Shown piece by piece: positions 1 to 7,110 of a DNA stretch of 12,522 bases. Below the pieces are notes generated by a model. That model was not told the DNA's origin. It searched no databases and worked only from the letters and a program-made list of their open reading frames with translations. The position numbers were made by a program, and so were the translations under genes. This stretch comes from Bdellovibrionales bacterium (GTDB lineage Bacteria > Bdellovibrionota > Bacteriovoracia > Bacteriovoracales > Bacteriovoracaceae). The stretch spans positions 1 to 12,522 of the forward strand of contig JAHFAA010000005.1 of assembly GCA_023250775.1 (NCBI GenBank). Direction: 5' to 3'. Within the stretch, counting starts at the first letter, position 1; every line of letters begins with the position of its first letter.

Positions 1-576
1 AACATGATTAATGAATCTGAAAAGGAAATCATTATTGCCAACGCCTACTACATTCCTTCGAATAATATTAAAGAGGCCCTTCGAAACGCGGTCAAACGCG
101 GAGTGAAGGTTCATATCATCACCAACAGCTATGGCTCTACCGATATGGGCGGAACCATCACTTCTGTTTCTCATTACTATTATCATTCTCTGATGAGCGT
201 GAACTTTGACCCCATGGCGATCTGGAGTGGTGGACAAGTCAGAATTTATGAATGGAAAGGCCGTCCGATCGGCGAGGGAACGTTGCATGCTAAATGGGCC
301 AGCTTCGATAGAAAACAATCGATCATCGGTTCCTTTAACTTGGCCCCAAGATCCAAGTATCTTGATGGAGAATCAATTGTCGCCGTCCAGAGTCGCCAGC
401 TAGGGATGGAGCTTGCCAAATATTTCCATGAAGAAATGTTGGCCTTCGATAAAACCACCAAGAAATTCACTCGCTCAGATGAGGTAACTCCACTTCAGGC
501 CGAGCGATACTATAACAACGTTCTTTCTGAACAGATCAAAATGTGGTTTGAGCGATTAGTTGAAGTCCAGCTCTAG
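1..576 (+). CDS. Phospholipase D-family protein, C-terminal part (5' end outside window)
   Basis: This is the C-terminal part of a phospholipase D-superfamily protein. The reading frame is open to the left edge, so the ATG at 4 is probably internal. Counting from that ATG, one HKD motif is visible: His95, Lys97 and Asp102 in the HxKx4D pattern, followed by GSFN (109-112). Members normally carry two HKD motifs that form one active site, so the first should lie upstream of the window. Before the motif, a segment reading EIIIANAYYIP, then KRGVKVHIIT, matches the beta-alpha-beta core of the fold. The substrate could be phospholipid, cardiolipin (synthase-type) or nucleic acid, and I cannot tell which. 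The stop codon overlaps that of the convergent downstream gene. The family call is firm; the specific activity is unknown. Confidence 0.85.
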   Translation, partial: NMINESEKEIIIANAYYIPSNNIKEALRNAVKRGVKVHIITNSYGSTDMGGTITSVSHYYYHSLMSVNFDPMAIWSGGQVRIYEWKGRPIGEGTLHAKWASFDRKQSIIGSFNLAPRSKYLDGESIVAVQSRQLGMELAKYFHEEMLAFDKTTKKFTRSDEVTPLQAERYYNNVLSEQIKMWFERLVEVQL

Positions 577-1427
577 TGGAATTGCATATCCACGAGAACA
601 CCGAGATGATCAGATAATCGTTTGCCGTTAACGTTGTTGAAAATCACTTTGTAATTTATTGGATGCATGGCCCTTGGACCAATGTCTTTCAGCCAAACAT
701 AATCCAAACGTTTATGGTACAAGTACTTAATCGTGTACGTATAAATGACGTTCGGATCATTGCTGTACTCAGGATGATCGGTCAGATAGAGATCAAGTGA
801 ATCGTCAAAAGACATATTGTATTTGACGAAGTTATAGAGTGGCGTTTCTGGAGACATATTAAAGTCGCCCATGAACACAGTACTTCTTCCTTCTAAATGT
901 CGTTGAATAAATTCCCAGGCCTCATCAAGCTGTGAAGTTTTAATCTTCATGCTGGTTCCGGCATTGGTATGGGTGGCAAAGACGTTAATTGCGCCCACTC
1001 CAGGTATTTTAATTTTCATCCACAGAATGGCCTTGTTGGCAAAGCAGTCGAAGCCACCACACTTTGAGTAGATTTTGTAATCACTTTCGATGATAGGAAA
1101 TTTGGAAAGAATTAATAATCCCGATGGCAAAATTTTAATTCCCTTACTCTTGCCAGGCCCATACAAGTGATAAGGATATTCTTTAAGCTCCAGGACCTTG
1201 GCGCGTTTAGCGAAGGTCTCTTCAAAGGCAATGATGTCTGCATTGAATTGGCCAATAGACGCAGCAATTTTTTTAAACCGACTAGGACAGGTCGTTAGAG
1301 GTGCAGGAAGTCCCCATGTATTATAGGTAATAAAACGCAGAGTGCTTTGTTCCTTATCTTTAGCGAGCACGAATGTTGGGAGTAGGCTAAGAAAAAAAAC
1401 AAAAGTGAAGATTTTAACTGGACTCAT
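573..1427 (-). CDS. Exported endonuclease/exonuclease/phosphatase-family hydrolase (sphingomyelinase/DNase I-like)
   Basis: This is a 284-residue metal-dependent phosphodiesterase of the EEP fold. The family motifs appear in order: ITYNTWGLP (metal/Asn), IIAFEE (catalytic Glu), THTNAG, FMGDFN (catalytic Asp/Asn), RLDYVW and LSDHLG (the terminal Asp-His pair). The YNTWGLP opening resembles the bacterial neutral sphingomyelinase-like branch, so a phospholipid substrate is possible; a DNase or inositol-phosphatase role is not excluded. An ATG at 1490 would extend the frame by 21 residues. I prefer the ATG at 1427 because GAGG (1433-1436) sits 5 nt upstream and the protein then begins with a clean Sec signal (MSPVKIFTFVFFL, likely cleaved after VLA). 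It probably acts in the periplasm or outside the cell. It converges with the phospholipase D gene and lies downstream of ccsA on the same strand, 227 nt away, with no evident link to the cytochromes. Confidence 0.85.
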   Translation of the reverse strand: MSPVKIFTFVFFLSLLPTFVLAKDKEQSTLRFITYNTWGLPAPLTTCPSRFKKIAASIGQFNADIIAFEETFAKRAKVLELKEYPYHLYGPGKSKGIKILPSGLLILSKFPIIESDYKIYSKCGGFDCFANKAILWMKIKIPGVGAINVFATHTNAGTSMKIKTSQLDEAWEFIQRHLEGRSTVFMGDFNMSPETPLYNFVKYNMSFDDSLDLYLTDHPEYSNDPNVIYTYTIKYLYHKRLDYVWLKDIGPRAMHPINYKVIFNNVNGKRLSDHLGVLVDMQFH

Positions 1428-1646
1428 AGAAACCTCAAGCATGGTTGTAAATTTTTTTAGGGAATCTCTTCTTGAGGATTCGGAACCCATACAACTATTC
1501 TAAAGGAATGAGCTGATGGAGTGATAGGAGGGGAGGTTTTTTCCTAAGGTAATATAGGTCTTGAAAAAAGACGACGTTTGTTGTCAGGCAACGTGGGAAA
1601 TCTCATATAAACTGAGAATGAGTTATTTAACTGATTTTTGAAGCGA

Positions 1647-1673
1647 GCCGCATCTTATGATGCGGCCTTTTTC
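1647..1673. terminator. Perfect 8-bp hairpin around the ccsA stop codon, with a T-run on the + side
   Basis: GCCGCATC (1647-1654) and GATGCGGC (1659-1666) form a perfect 8-bp stem with loop TTAT. The ccsA stop codon (1655-1657 on the minus strand) lies in the loop. On the plus strand the stem is followed by CTTTTTC, so the U-tract favours termination of rightward (antisense) transcripts. In the ccsA direction the stem is followed by TCGCTTC, which has no U-run. It may end or protect the ccsA transcript or block antisense reading. Its function is inferred. Confidence 0.45.
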
Positions 1674-3178
1674 TGGTCTATACCCCAACTGCAGACGGCC
1701 ATGACCGTGATTTGTGCTGCAAAGAAGAGTCCTAAGAATAAGGCCCCACCTGAGCTGAATCCATAGGAATGAAGGCCTGAGGCAAGGATGTAGTTAACAC
1801 CAAACCACGCCATCATAACACTCATAAAGGCCCCAGCAGTCACGAGGATGAATCGTTGAGGTGAAATCCAAGAGGTGTAGCGTCCGTGCAGAATGACCAT
1901 GTAAACGCACAGAGTGATCAAGCTCCAAGTTTCTTTTGGGTCCCAACCCCAGAAACGGCCCCATGAGTAGTCGGCCCAAATACCGCCCAAGATAATACCA
2001 GCGGCCAGAAGAACCACGCCGTATTTAAGACAGGTGTGGATGACCTTGGTGTAGTAAGTTACATCTTTCGAGTAGATGGTAAAAAAGCGCATGCGCACTA
2101 ACATGATGTTGGCCAAAATCCAACTCAAGGCCAAGGCGCCGTAGGATAACATGATTGAACAGACGTGCGTGCTCAACCAAAAGTTGTCACGCAAAACAGG
2201 TACAAGAGGCGCAATAGAACTGTCGAGCATGTTATTGGCAAACATCATCATGAAGAGACAAAGAAAGTTGTATCCGAGGCCGCCCCACATATAAATTTTT
2301 TCTTTTTTCACAATGGAAACAATCGTGGCCAATAAGAGTGCACCAAAACCAGAAAACATAACGGTTTCGTACATGTTGGTAATGGGTGCTCGACCAGAAA
2401 TCATGGAACGCAGAGTGATTCCGGCAAGCTCAATTCCCAAGCTTGTGAAAGTGAGGACGTTCCCCCATGTTGTCGTTTTAAGCAGGAAGAACGCCAGCAT
2501 CGCCAACAGAGTGGTGAGCATGGCCCAGGAAAATAGGTGGGCCTTGGCGTAAAACATTTCCAGAAGATAGTGATCAGTTTGCTTGCTGATAAATTGGTCT
2601 TTAGCCTCTTGCAGTTTGAGGTCCAAAGAAGCGCCACCAATCGACTGTGTAAATTGTTTAATAGAAACCCATTTCAGCTCAGCACCTTCCCATGTCGCGA
2701 CTTTCCAATCATCGCCGCTCTTCACGCTTGCATAGAGGTCAAGCCGAGATAGGGTATTACCAAGTTCAGTTTTGTAGGATTCATCAGAAGGAGTCTTTTG
2801 AGTTTCGGATTGGTATTCCTGTCTCAGTCCAGTATCCTGGGCCGCCAAAGTATCTGTGGGGATAATGGTTTCATTGCTGTCTAAAGAAAGAAATTTTTTC
2901 AACTTAACATGACCAACAGGAGAAGTGAGTTTGATTTCCTTGTTGTCGGGAGCGATACCCAGGCTGAGGTAACAGTAAACAGTGTCAGCACTCATGCCTT
3001 CATATTTTGTTTTGTTGGTGACAAATTTCAAAAATTCATTGGCGTGGACATACAGTGGTTTTATGCGGCCACCGGCCAATACAGGCAGGGAGCCGATATC
3101 ACTTTTACAGACGTCAGTGGCGCCATTGGCCCAAGGGGCCACGAACAGAATCACGAATAGTAATAGAAAAGTTTTCAT
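1655..3178 (-). CDS. ccsA: Cytochrome c biogenesis protein CcsA (System II heme lyase subunit)
   Basis: CcsA is the membrane subunit of the System II synthetase that exports heme and ligates it to CXXCH motifs on the outer face of the inner membrane. The protein has 507 residues. After an N-terminal hydrophobic segment comes a soluble region of about 190 residues containing LAGGRIKPLYVHA (34-46). A multi-span membrane domain follows from about 215. The tryptophan-rich heme-handling (WWD-type) segment is at 401-418 (WGRFWGWDPKETW). Candidate axial histidines are His338 (STHVC) and His470 (GLHSYGF), flanking it as in the family. Short CcsA proteins lack the large N-terminal domain, which is better known from longer CcsA-like proteins. 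The ATG overlaps the resB stop by 4 nt (ATGA), with AGGAG upstream, so translation is probably coupled to resB. The two would form a split CcsBA enzyme serving the cytochromes encoded next door. Confidence 0.95.
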   Translation of the reverse strand: MKTFLLLFVILFVAPWANGATDVCKSDIGSLPVLAGGRIKPLYVHANEFLKFVTNKTKYEGMSADTVYCYLSLGIAPDNKEIKLTSPVGHVKLKKFLSLDSNETIIPTDTLAAQDTGLRQEYQSETQKTPSDESYKTELGNTLSRLDLYASVKSGDDWKVATWEGAELKWVSIKQFTQSIGGASLDLKLQEAKDQFISKQTDHYLLEMFYAKAHLFSWAMLTTLLAMLAFFLLKTTTWGNVLTFTSLGIELAGITLRSMISGRAPITNMYETVMFSGFGALLLATIVSIVKKEKIYMWGGLGYNFLCLFMMMFANNMLDSSIAPLVPVLRDNFWLSTHVCSIMLSYGALALSWILANIMLVRMRFFTIYSKDVTYYTKVIHTCLKYGVVLLAAGIILGGIWADYSWGRFWGWDPKETWSLITLCVYMVILHGRYTSWISPQRFILVTAGAFMSVMMAWFGVNYILASGLHSYGFSSGGALFLGLFFAAQITVMAVCSWGIDQKKAAS

Positions 3179-4776
3179 GCAGATTTTCTCCTAAGTCCGA
3201 TTAAGTAATGGAGGATGCATCCGATTACCAGAAGGAATGAGCCCAGGTATTTAATAGGTCTGCCTGGATCAAAGTTAACACTGAGTACGGAACCATATTG
3301 GCCATTATCGTCTTGAAAATAAGATGACTGGTAAAAAGTGAGGCGATTATATTTAAGGGGATTGTTCATAAAGATGTGATGGGTGCTGTTGCCCGCGCCA
3401 TCAAAAAGATTTACATAACTTTCATAGCTTGCCGGAGTTTTGGTTCCTGGATTTGTGTCCATTTTGAATTCTTGCAGAGTCAACTCAAAAGGAAGCTCAA
3501 TGGTTTTTTTAGCGAGGGCAATTGTATAGAAATTATCGTTCGACTTGATCCTTTCTTCTTGTCCCGCTCGAACCCAAGTAATCGTATCATTGATCTTAAC
3601 TTTGAGTGCCTTTTGTTCGCCTGCGACAATTTCGCCATCTTTTTTCTCAGGTCTTGCGGCGACTGGAGTGGTGGTCGGATATTGGGTCGTGGAATGATTG
3701 AGAAGTTTTAATTTAAAGCCCATCCAGGGAAGTGCGACCACGTCTCCAATATTTTCAAAAGTTTTAATTTCCCACTTTTTAGTTTCTTTAGAGTAAAAGG
3801 CCACCTGCTTGCCAAATATAAATAAAATGGTGCTTTTGCTGAAGAGCGAACTTGAGAAGGCGCGCAAGGTTGAGGAGCGCAGCGGTTTGAGTTCTTTATC
3901 AAGCGGGAATGGAGATTTATCCGGCAGAAAAATGAAAGGCTGCCCGGTATATTTAACAAAGGCCATCCGCTGTCCGGCCTTCGAAAATTTAATTTCGACA
4001 TTGGGATCTTTCAAAGTAAAGCAGTTGGTGGTGTTCATATCCCAGAAGAAGAGATCGCTCTGATTGAGTCCTGAAAAGCATGCCGCCAAATCTTCCGGAA
4101 GATATTCCATCGAAAGCAGTCCTAGCTCCTGATGATTTGTGGCCTCTGAGTTGGGATGTCGAGAGAAGGTTACCGTTTGTACCATGTTTTGGCCTGAGAG
4201 TTCATAGGAGCTGGAAGTGTAAGCTCCTTGATCTTTTGGCGCAGCTTCCGTCCAAGTCATGGCATTTTTGCTGAAGGGGAGATAATCCAGCACTTCAACA
4301 TCACGCCATTTAATATTAAGTACAGTCGGTAATAAGCTGTAGGGCAGCTGAATTTCGGCTTCCTTGTGAAGTGTTTCATTGTTCACGATCAAAACGTCCT
4401 CAGGCAAAACAATGCGACGAGTGGGATCGTTCGGTGCCAAGGTAATTTGTCCATCAATGCCCGTGACGTAAGTAATAACCGCACCTGTAAAAATAACCAT
4501 CAATCCTATATGGATAATATAAAATCCGTAGAGCCGTTCTTTGGGAGGGAAGCGAAGAATTGTAGCAAATAAAATGCTGACGAGAAGCAAGGCCTGGAGA
4601 ATAAAAAATGGAGTGGATTTATACAGCAATCTTCCAGCATATTCCGATCCGTAGAAACTTTCGATAAATGTTCCAGCAATCATGGCAATAACAAAGAGGG
4701 CAATGATAACAACGGCAAATTTCAGTCCGCCCACGTATCGCATGATCTTGTCAAAAAGAGGTTTAATGGGTGTCAT
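3175..4776 (-). CDS. resB: Cytochrome c biogenesis protein ResB/CcsB
   Basis: ResB (CcsB) partners CcsA in System II cytochrome c maturation and is thought to help hold apocytochrome and heme. The protein has 533 residues. Family features are a first membrane span at about 18-37 (FAVVIIALFVIAMIAGTFIES), a second around the YKSTPFFILQALLL region, the conserved FYIIHIGLMVIFTGA span near 85-100, a large periplasmic domain, and the ResB signature near the C-terminus (ELTLQEFKMD, then KYNRLTFYQSSY). A final span (GSFLLVIGCILHYLIG) and a basic tail close it. The start is the ATG at 4776, with AAGGA at 4787-4791. The gene overlaps ccsA by 4 nt. It follows the diheme lipoprotein gene on the same strand after 162 nt, a gap that holds a promoter candidate, so it may be expressed both from the cytochrome operon and independently. 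Confidence 0.95.
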   Translation of the reverse strand: MTPIKPLFDKIMRYVGGLKFAVVIIALFVIAMIAGTFIESFYGSEYAGRLLYKSTPFFILQALLLVSILFATILRFPPKERLYGFYIIHIGLMVIFTGAVITYVTGIDGQITLAPNDPTRRIVLPEDVLIVNNETLHKEAEIQLPYSLLPTVLNIKWRDVEVLDYLPFSKNAMTWTEAAPKDQGAYTSSSYELSGQNMVQTVTFSRHPNSEATNHQELGLLSMEYLPEDLAACFSGLNQSDLFFWDMNTTNCFTLKDPNVEIKFSKAGQRMAFVKYTGQPFIFLPDKSPFPLDKELKPLRSSTLRAFSSSLFSKSTILFIFGKQVAFYSKETKKWEIKTFENIGDVVALPWMGFKLKLLNHSTTQYPTTTPVAARPEKKDGEIVAGEQKALKVKINDTITWVRAGQEERIKSNDNFYTIALAKKTIELPFELTLQEFKMDTNPGTKTPASYESYVNLFDGAGNSTHHIFMNNPLKYNRLTFYQSSYFQDDNGQYGSVLSVNFDPGRPIKYLGSFLLVIGCILHYLIGLRRKSA

Positions 4777-4819
4777 TAGTCATCTGTCCTTGGTGCGTAT
4801 GGTCAGCTATATGCCAATC

Positions 4820-4847
4820 ATTATACTTATTGAGGTAGCCTCGTCCA
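4820..4847 (-). promoter_or_regulatory. Sigma-70-like promoter candidate for resB-ccsA
   Basis: Reading the minus strand, TATAAT (complement of 4820-4825) is a perfect -10 hexamer. TGGACG (complement of 4842-4847) matches TTGACA at four of six positions across a 16-bp spacer. The predicted start near 4813 leaves a leader of about 37 nt before the resB ATG, containing its AAGGA. It was read by eye only. Confidence 0.5.
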
Positions 4848-4938
4848 CATTCGGGACGCAAAATGACAAAAATTGGTTGGGAACTTAGCAAATGTATAGG
4901 TTTTTTTGATGGACACATTTCACGTCCCTCAAAAGCTG

Positions 4939-5259
4939 TCATGGTTGAATACCATTATTACTGTGACACCCTAAACAATAAGCCGATAAACCATTATTGC
5001 GAATTAAAACATTCAATGCTTCAGCGTTGAGCACTGAATAGGGGCCACGGTGAATATTGAGATCGGCATTGTGACACACCAGACATTGAGGTCGACCCCA
5101 ACCACCCTGATGTTCATTTGGGTCCACTAAGGCAAGGCCCCCAGGGGTTTCAGAAATATTGCCATAAAATTCCCGATCACGACCATTTCTAGAGCATGCC
5201 AAGAGCGTCAGAAGGATCAGAAGTAGAAAAGTTATTTTTGGCATAATTCTACCCATCAT
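4939..5259 (-). CDS. Diheme c-type cytochrome lipoprotein
   Basis: This is a 106-residue exported lipoprotein with two heme-attachment motifs. The signal (PKITFLLLILLTLLAC) ends in a lipobox with acylated Cys22. CLVCH is at 59-63 and CLGCH at 95-99. His70 (NIHRG) between them could be an axial ligand. I chose the ATG at 5259 because it overlaps the upstream stop as ATGA, and it adds an arginine to the signal n-region. The ATG at 5244 (MPKITF) is an equally plausible start; a GGGGAG run at 5260-5265 lies upstream of both. It is the fourth gene of the minus-strand cytochrome operon, just upstream of resB-ccsA. A lipid-anchored cytochrome here could sit on the outer membrane as a conduit subunit facing the periplasm or the outside, though inner-membrane anchoring is possible. 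I recognise no named family beyond cytochrome c. Confidence 0.8.
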   Translation of the reverse strand: MMGRIMPKITFLLLILLTLLACSRNGRDREFYGNISETPGGLALVDPNEHQGGWGRPQCLVCHNADLNIHRGPYSVLNAEALNVLIRNNGLSAYCLGCHSNNGIQP

Positions 5260-5858
5260 CTCCCCATATGGCATCGAATGCAGAATGTTTGAACGTGACA
5301 AGTGTCGCATTTCTCTGGTTGTGCTCGAGCAATGACCGAATGAATGAAACGAAAATTTCGACTATGATTTCTCATTTCGATATCGGTTCTGCGCGAATGA
5401 CATTTCACACACTGTGAAGTGATGTGGCAGTTAAAGCATGAGGCACTGTTGACTTCGGCGTTGAGAGCGTGTGTATTTTTCCAAGCAATGTTTTCATGAT
5501 TTTTTGGTTTAATCTTCTGCATGGCTGAAGCTTCTCTGTGACAGATAGAGCAGCTCTTTGGAACATTTCGAAATTTTGGGTTTTCTGTGTTGTGGCATTG
5601 ATGGCAAACTTCCTTCACTGTCATTTTAAAAGCGGAAGTGGAAAGTCCTGGTGAGGCCTTGCCGGTTTTTTTATCGGCGTTCAGTTCAAAGTTGTGGCAT
5701 GTGGAGCAAGACAAACCAAAAGAAGGCAGCACTTTTTCTTCGTGCATTTGATGATCAAAATTGACAAGGATGCTGGCCACGTCTGCATACGTCCTTGTTC
5801 CCGTAATCAGGAAGACAGACATGATCGTGAATATAAAAATTTTCAATTTATCATTCAT
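5256..5858 (-). CDS. Seven-heme periplasmic c-type cytochrome
   Basis: This exported protein of 200 residues has seven CXXCH motifs: CSTCH 51-55, CHQCH 85-89, CSICH 103-107, CFNCH 141-145, CVKCH 150-154, CDTCH 184-188 and CIRCH 193-197. The last four form two close pairs, and the C-terminal half has His-rich spacers (RNHSRNFRFIHS) able to supply axial ligands. The frame is open to 5918, but the ATG at 5858 is the credible start: it gives a typical signal (MNDKLKIFIFTIMSVFLITG, cleaved near YA/DV). It also lies 4 nt beyond the stop of the barrel gene, whereas 5918 would overlap that gene by 56 nt. The stop overlaps the diheme lipoprotein ATG (ATGA). Its place between the barrel and lipoprotein genes suggests a conduit or periplasmic relay subunit. 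That role is inferred. Confidence 0.88.
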   Translation of the reverse strand: MNDKLKIFIFTIMSVFLITGTRTYADVASILVNFDHQMHEEKVLPSFGLSCSTCHNFELNADKKTGKASPGLSTSAFKMTVKEVCHQCHNTENPKFRNVPKSCSICHREASAMQKIKPKNHENIAWKNTHALNAEVNSASCFNCHITSQCVKCHSRRTDIEMRNHSRNFRFIHSVIARAQPEKCDTCHVQTFCIRCHMGR

Positions 5859-5862
5859 GATT

Positions 5863-7110
5863 CTAATTGCGCTCCATCTGACCGACATAAGATAACTTGG
5901 CCAACATTCGCACGTCATATGTCAGAGAATTATTGCTATTAAATTCGCCGCCAAGTTGTAATTTAAAATCTTTCCAAAGATGCCCGTACATGGCCTCGGT
6001 GTTAAAGGCCACGGATTTTGCCGAAGTTATTTTGTTATAATAGGTAACGTCTTCAGCAAGGTAGATTTCGTTCTTGTCAAAAATTTTCTGGGTGAGAGAA
6101 ATCGATCCACCGAACACATATCCGCCGTAACTTTTGAAGTAATAGTACTTGTTGTTTATTTTGGAGCTGTCAGGTTGGTAGTTAAAGCTTAGCTCTCCTC
6201 TGTAACCCTGGGCCCTGAGGCTTTCTTGTAAAAGATAATCATCGTAGGCAAGAGTGACACTTGAGACAAAGCGCGGAGTCCAATGGTTTTCGATCTGTGC
6301 CATGGCCTCGTTGAGTCGGCCTCGAGAAATAATAGAAAAAATAGGATCTTCAATACCATCTTTGGCGGTTGTTTTGTAAGTTGTGAGTCTCCAACGATTC
6401 ACAAAATAAATACTGGGATAGAGATCAAGCCCGGCCTCGACTTTCTGTGTTTCATTGGACGTGAGATTATAAGTTGAAGAGGCGAGGACTTCGGGACTCC
6501 AGCCGGCCTCAAAGGTTTTTTCTGCGCCAACGGAGGCAAGATTCTCTGGATCTTTATTTAGGATATTATATTGTCTATGTTGAAATTTGCTCGAGAGATG
6601 AAGGGGATAAACATCGGTCGTCCGATAGTACACATGGCCGCCAATGATATCGGCTTGATTTTTAAAGTTTCCAATATCGAGAATGCGTTCTTTTCCTGCA
6701 AAAGCTCCCAGTGTCAGACGCTGTTCCAAAAAATGCATATCGACACTTAACATATCAAGTGTGGTCCACCCGATAGTTCGAACAGGGTCCGTTGTTCGTC
6801 CACCGCTGACGGTGATTCGGTCTTTCACAAGATCATACTGGAAATTTAATAAATAGAGATTGAGTTGCTGCTCATTTGTATTGTTGGCGAGATCGTAGAA
6901 AAATCCGAAGTTAGAATCCAGCTTCAATGTTTGGTCATTCGATTTATAATTGGCGGCGAAAAACTCATAGAAGGGGGCTTCACGCTGTTCCTTCATATCA
7001 TTGCGAAGCGAGAAAAGACTTTCTGATTCCATTTTGATCAGGCCTTGTCCAAAGGCAAGACCCATTGGAAGCAAGCAAAAGGTGAGTAGGCAAACTCGAA
7101 GTGCCAACAT
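5863..7110 (-). CDS. Predicted outer-membrane beta-barrel protein, candidate conduit porin
   Basis: This is a 415-residue exported protein with a Sec signal (MLALRVCLLTFCLLPMGLAFG, cleaved near FG/QG). After the signal it shows no long hydrophobic helix and no cysteine. It has many alternating polar/aromatic stretches ending in charged turns, such as LNLYLLNFQYDLVKDRITVSGG, RWRLTTYKTT and RGELSFNYQPDSS, as expected for beta-barrel strands. The C-terminus (KLSYVGQMERN) lacks the usual terminal aromatic residue. It is far shorter than MtrB/PioB-type porins (roughly 650 residues or more) and lacks their N-terminal CXXC. The ATG overlaps the upstream cytochrome stop by one base (TAATG), with AAGGGA just upstream, so the two are translationally coupled. 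That linkage fits a porin housing or docking the 11-heme cytochrome. I recognise no sequence family, so the barrel call rests on pattern and context. Confidence 0.7.
   Translation of the reverse strand: MLALRVCLLTFCLLPMGLAFGQGLIKMESESLFSLRNDMKEQREAPFYEFFAANYKSNDQTLKLDSNFGFFYDLANNTNEQQLNLYLLNFQYDLVKDRITVSGGRTTDPVRTIGWTTLDMLSVDMHFLEQRLTLGAFAGKERILDIGNFKNQADIIGGHVYYRTTDVYPLHLSSKFQHRQYNILNKDPENLASVGAEKTFEAGWSPEVLASSTYNLTSNETQKVEAGLDLYPSIYFVNRWRLTTYKTTAKDGIEDPIFSIISRGRLNEAMAQIENHWTPRFVSSVTLAYDDYLLQESLRAQGYRGELSFNYQPDSSKINNKYYYFKSYGGYVFGGSISLTQKIFDKNEIYLAEDVTYYNKITSAKSVAFNTEAMYGHLWKDFKLQLGGEFNSNNSLTYDVRMLAKLSYVGQMERN

Noticed and set aside
1491..1640. Small gene or RNA upstream of the EEP hydrolase
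   Set aside because: No frame with a ribosome-binding site and no stable structured element beyond short imperfect repeats was seen.
4905..4925. Terminator between the diheme lipoprotein gene and resB
   Set aside because: The only stem (GGAC/GTCC) has four Watson-Crick pairs, then G-U pairs, and no U-tract follows, so read-through into resB remains likely.
5859..5918. Upstream extension of the seven-heme cytochrome to 5918
   Set aside because: It would overlap the barrel gene by 56 nt and place 20 residues before an otherwise normal signal peptide.
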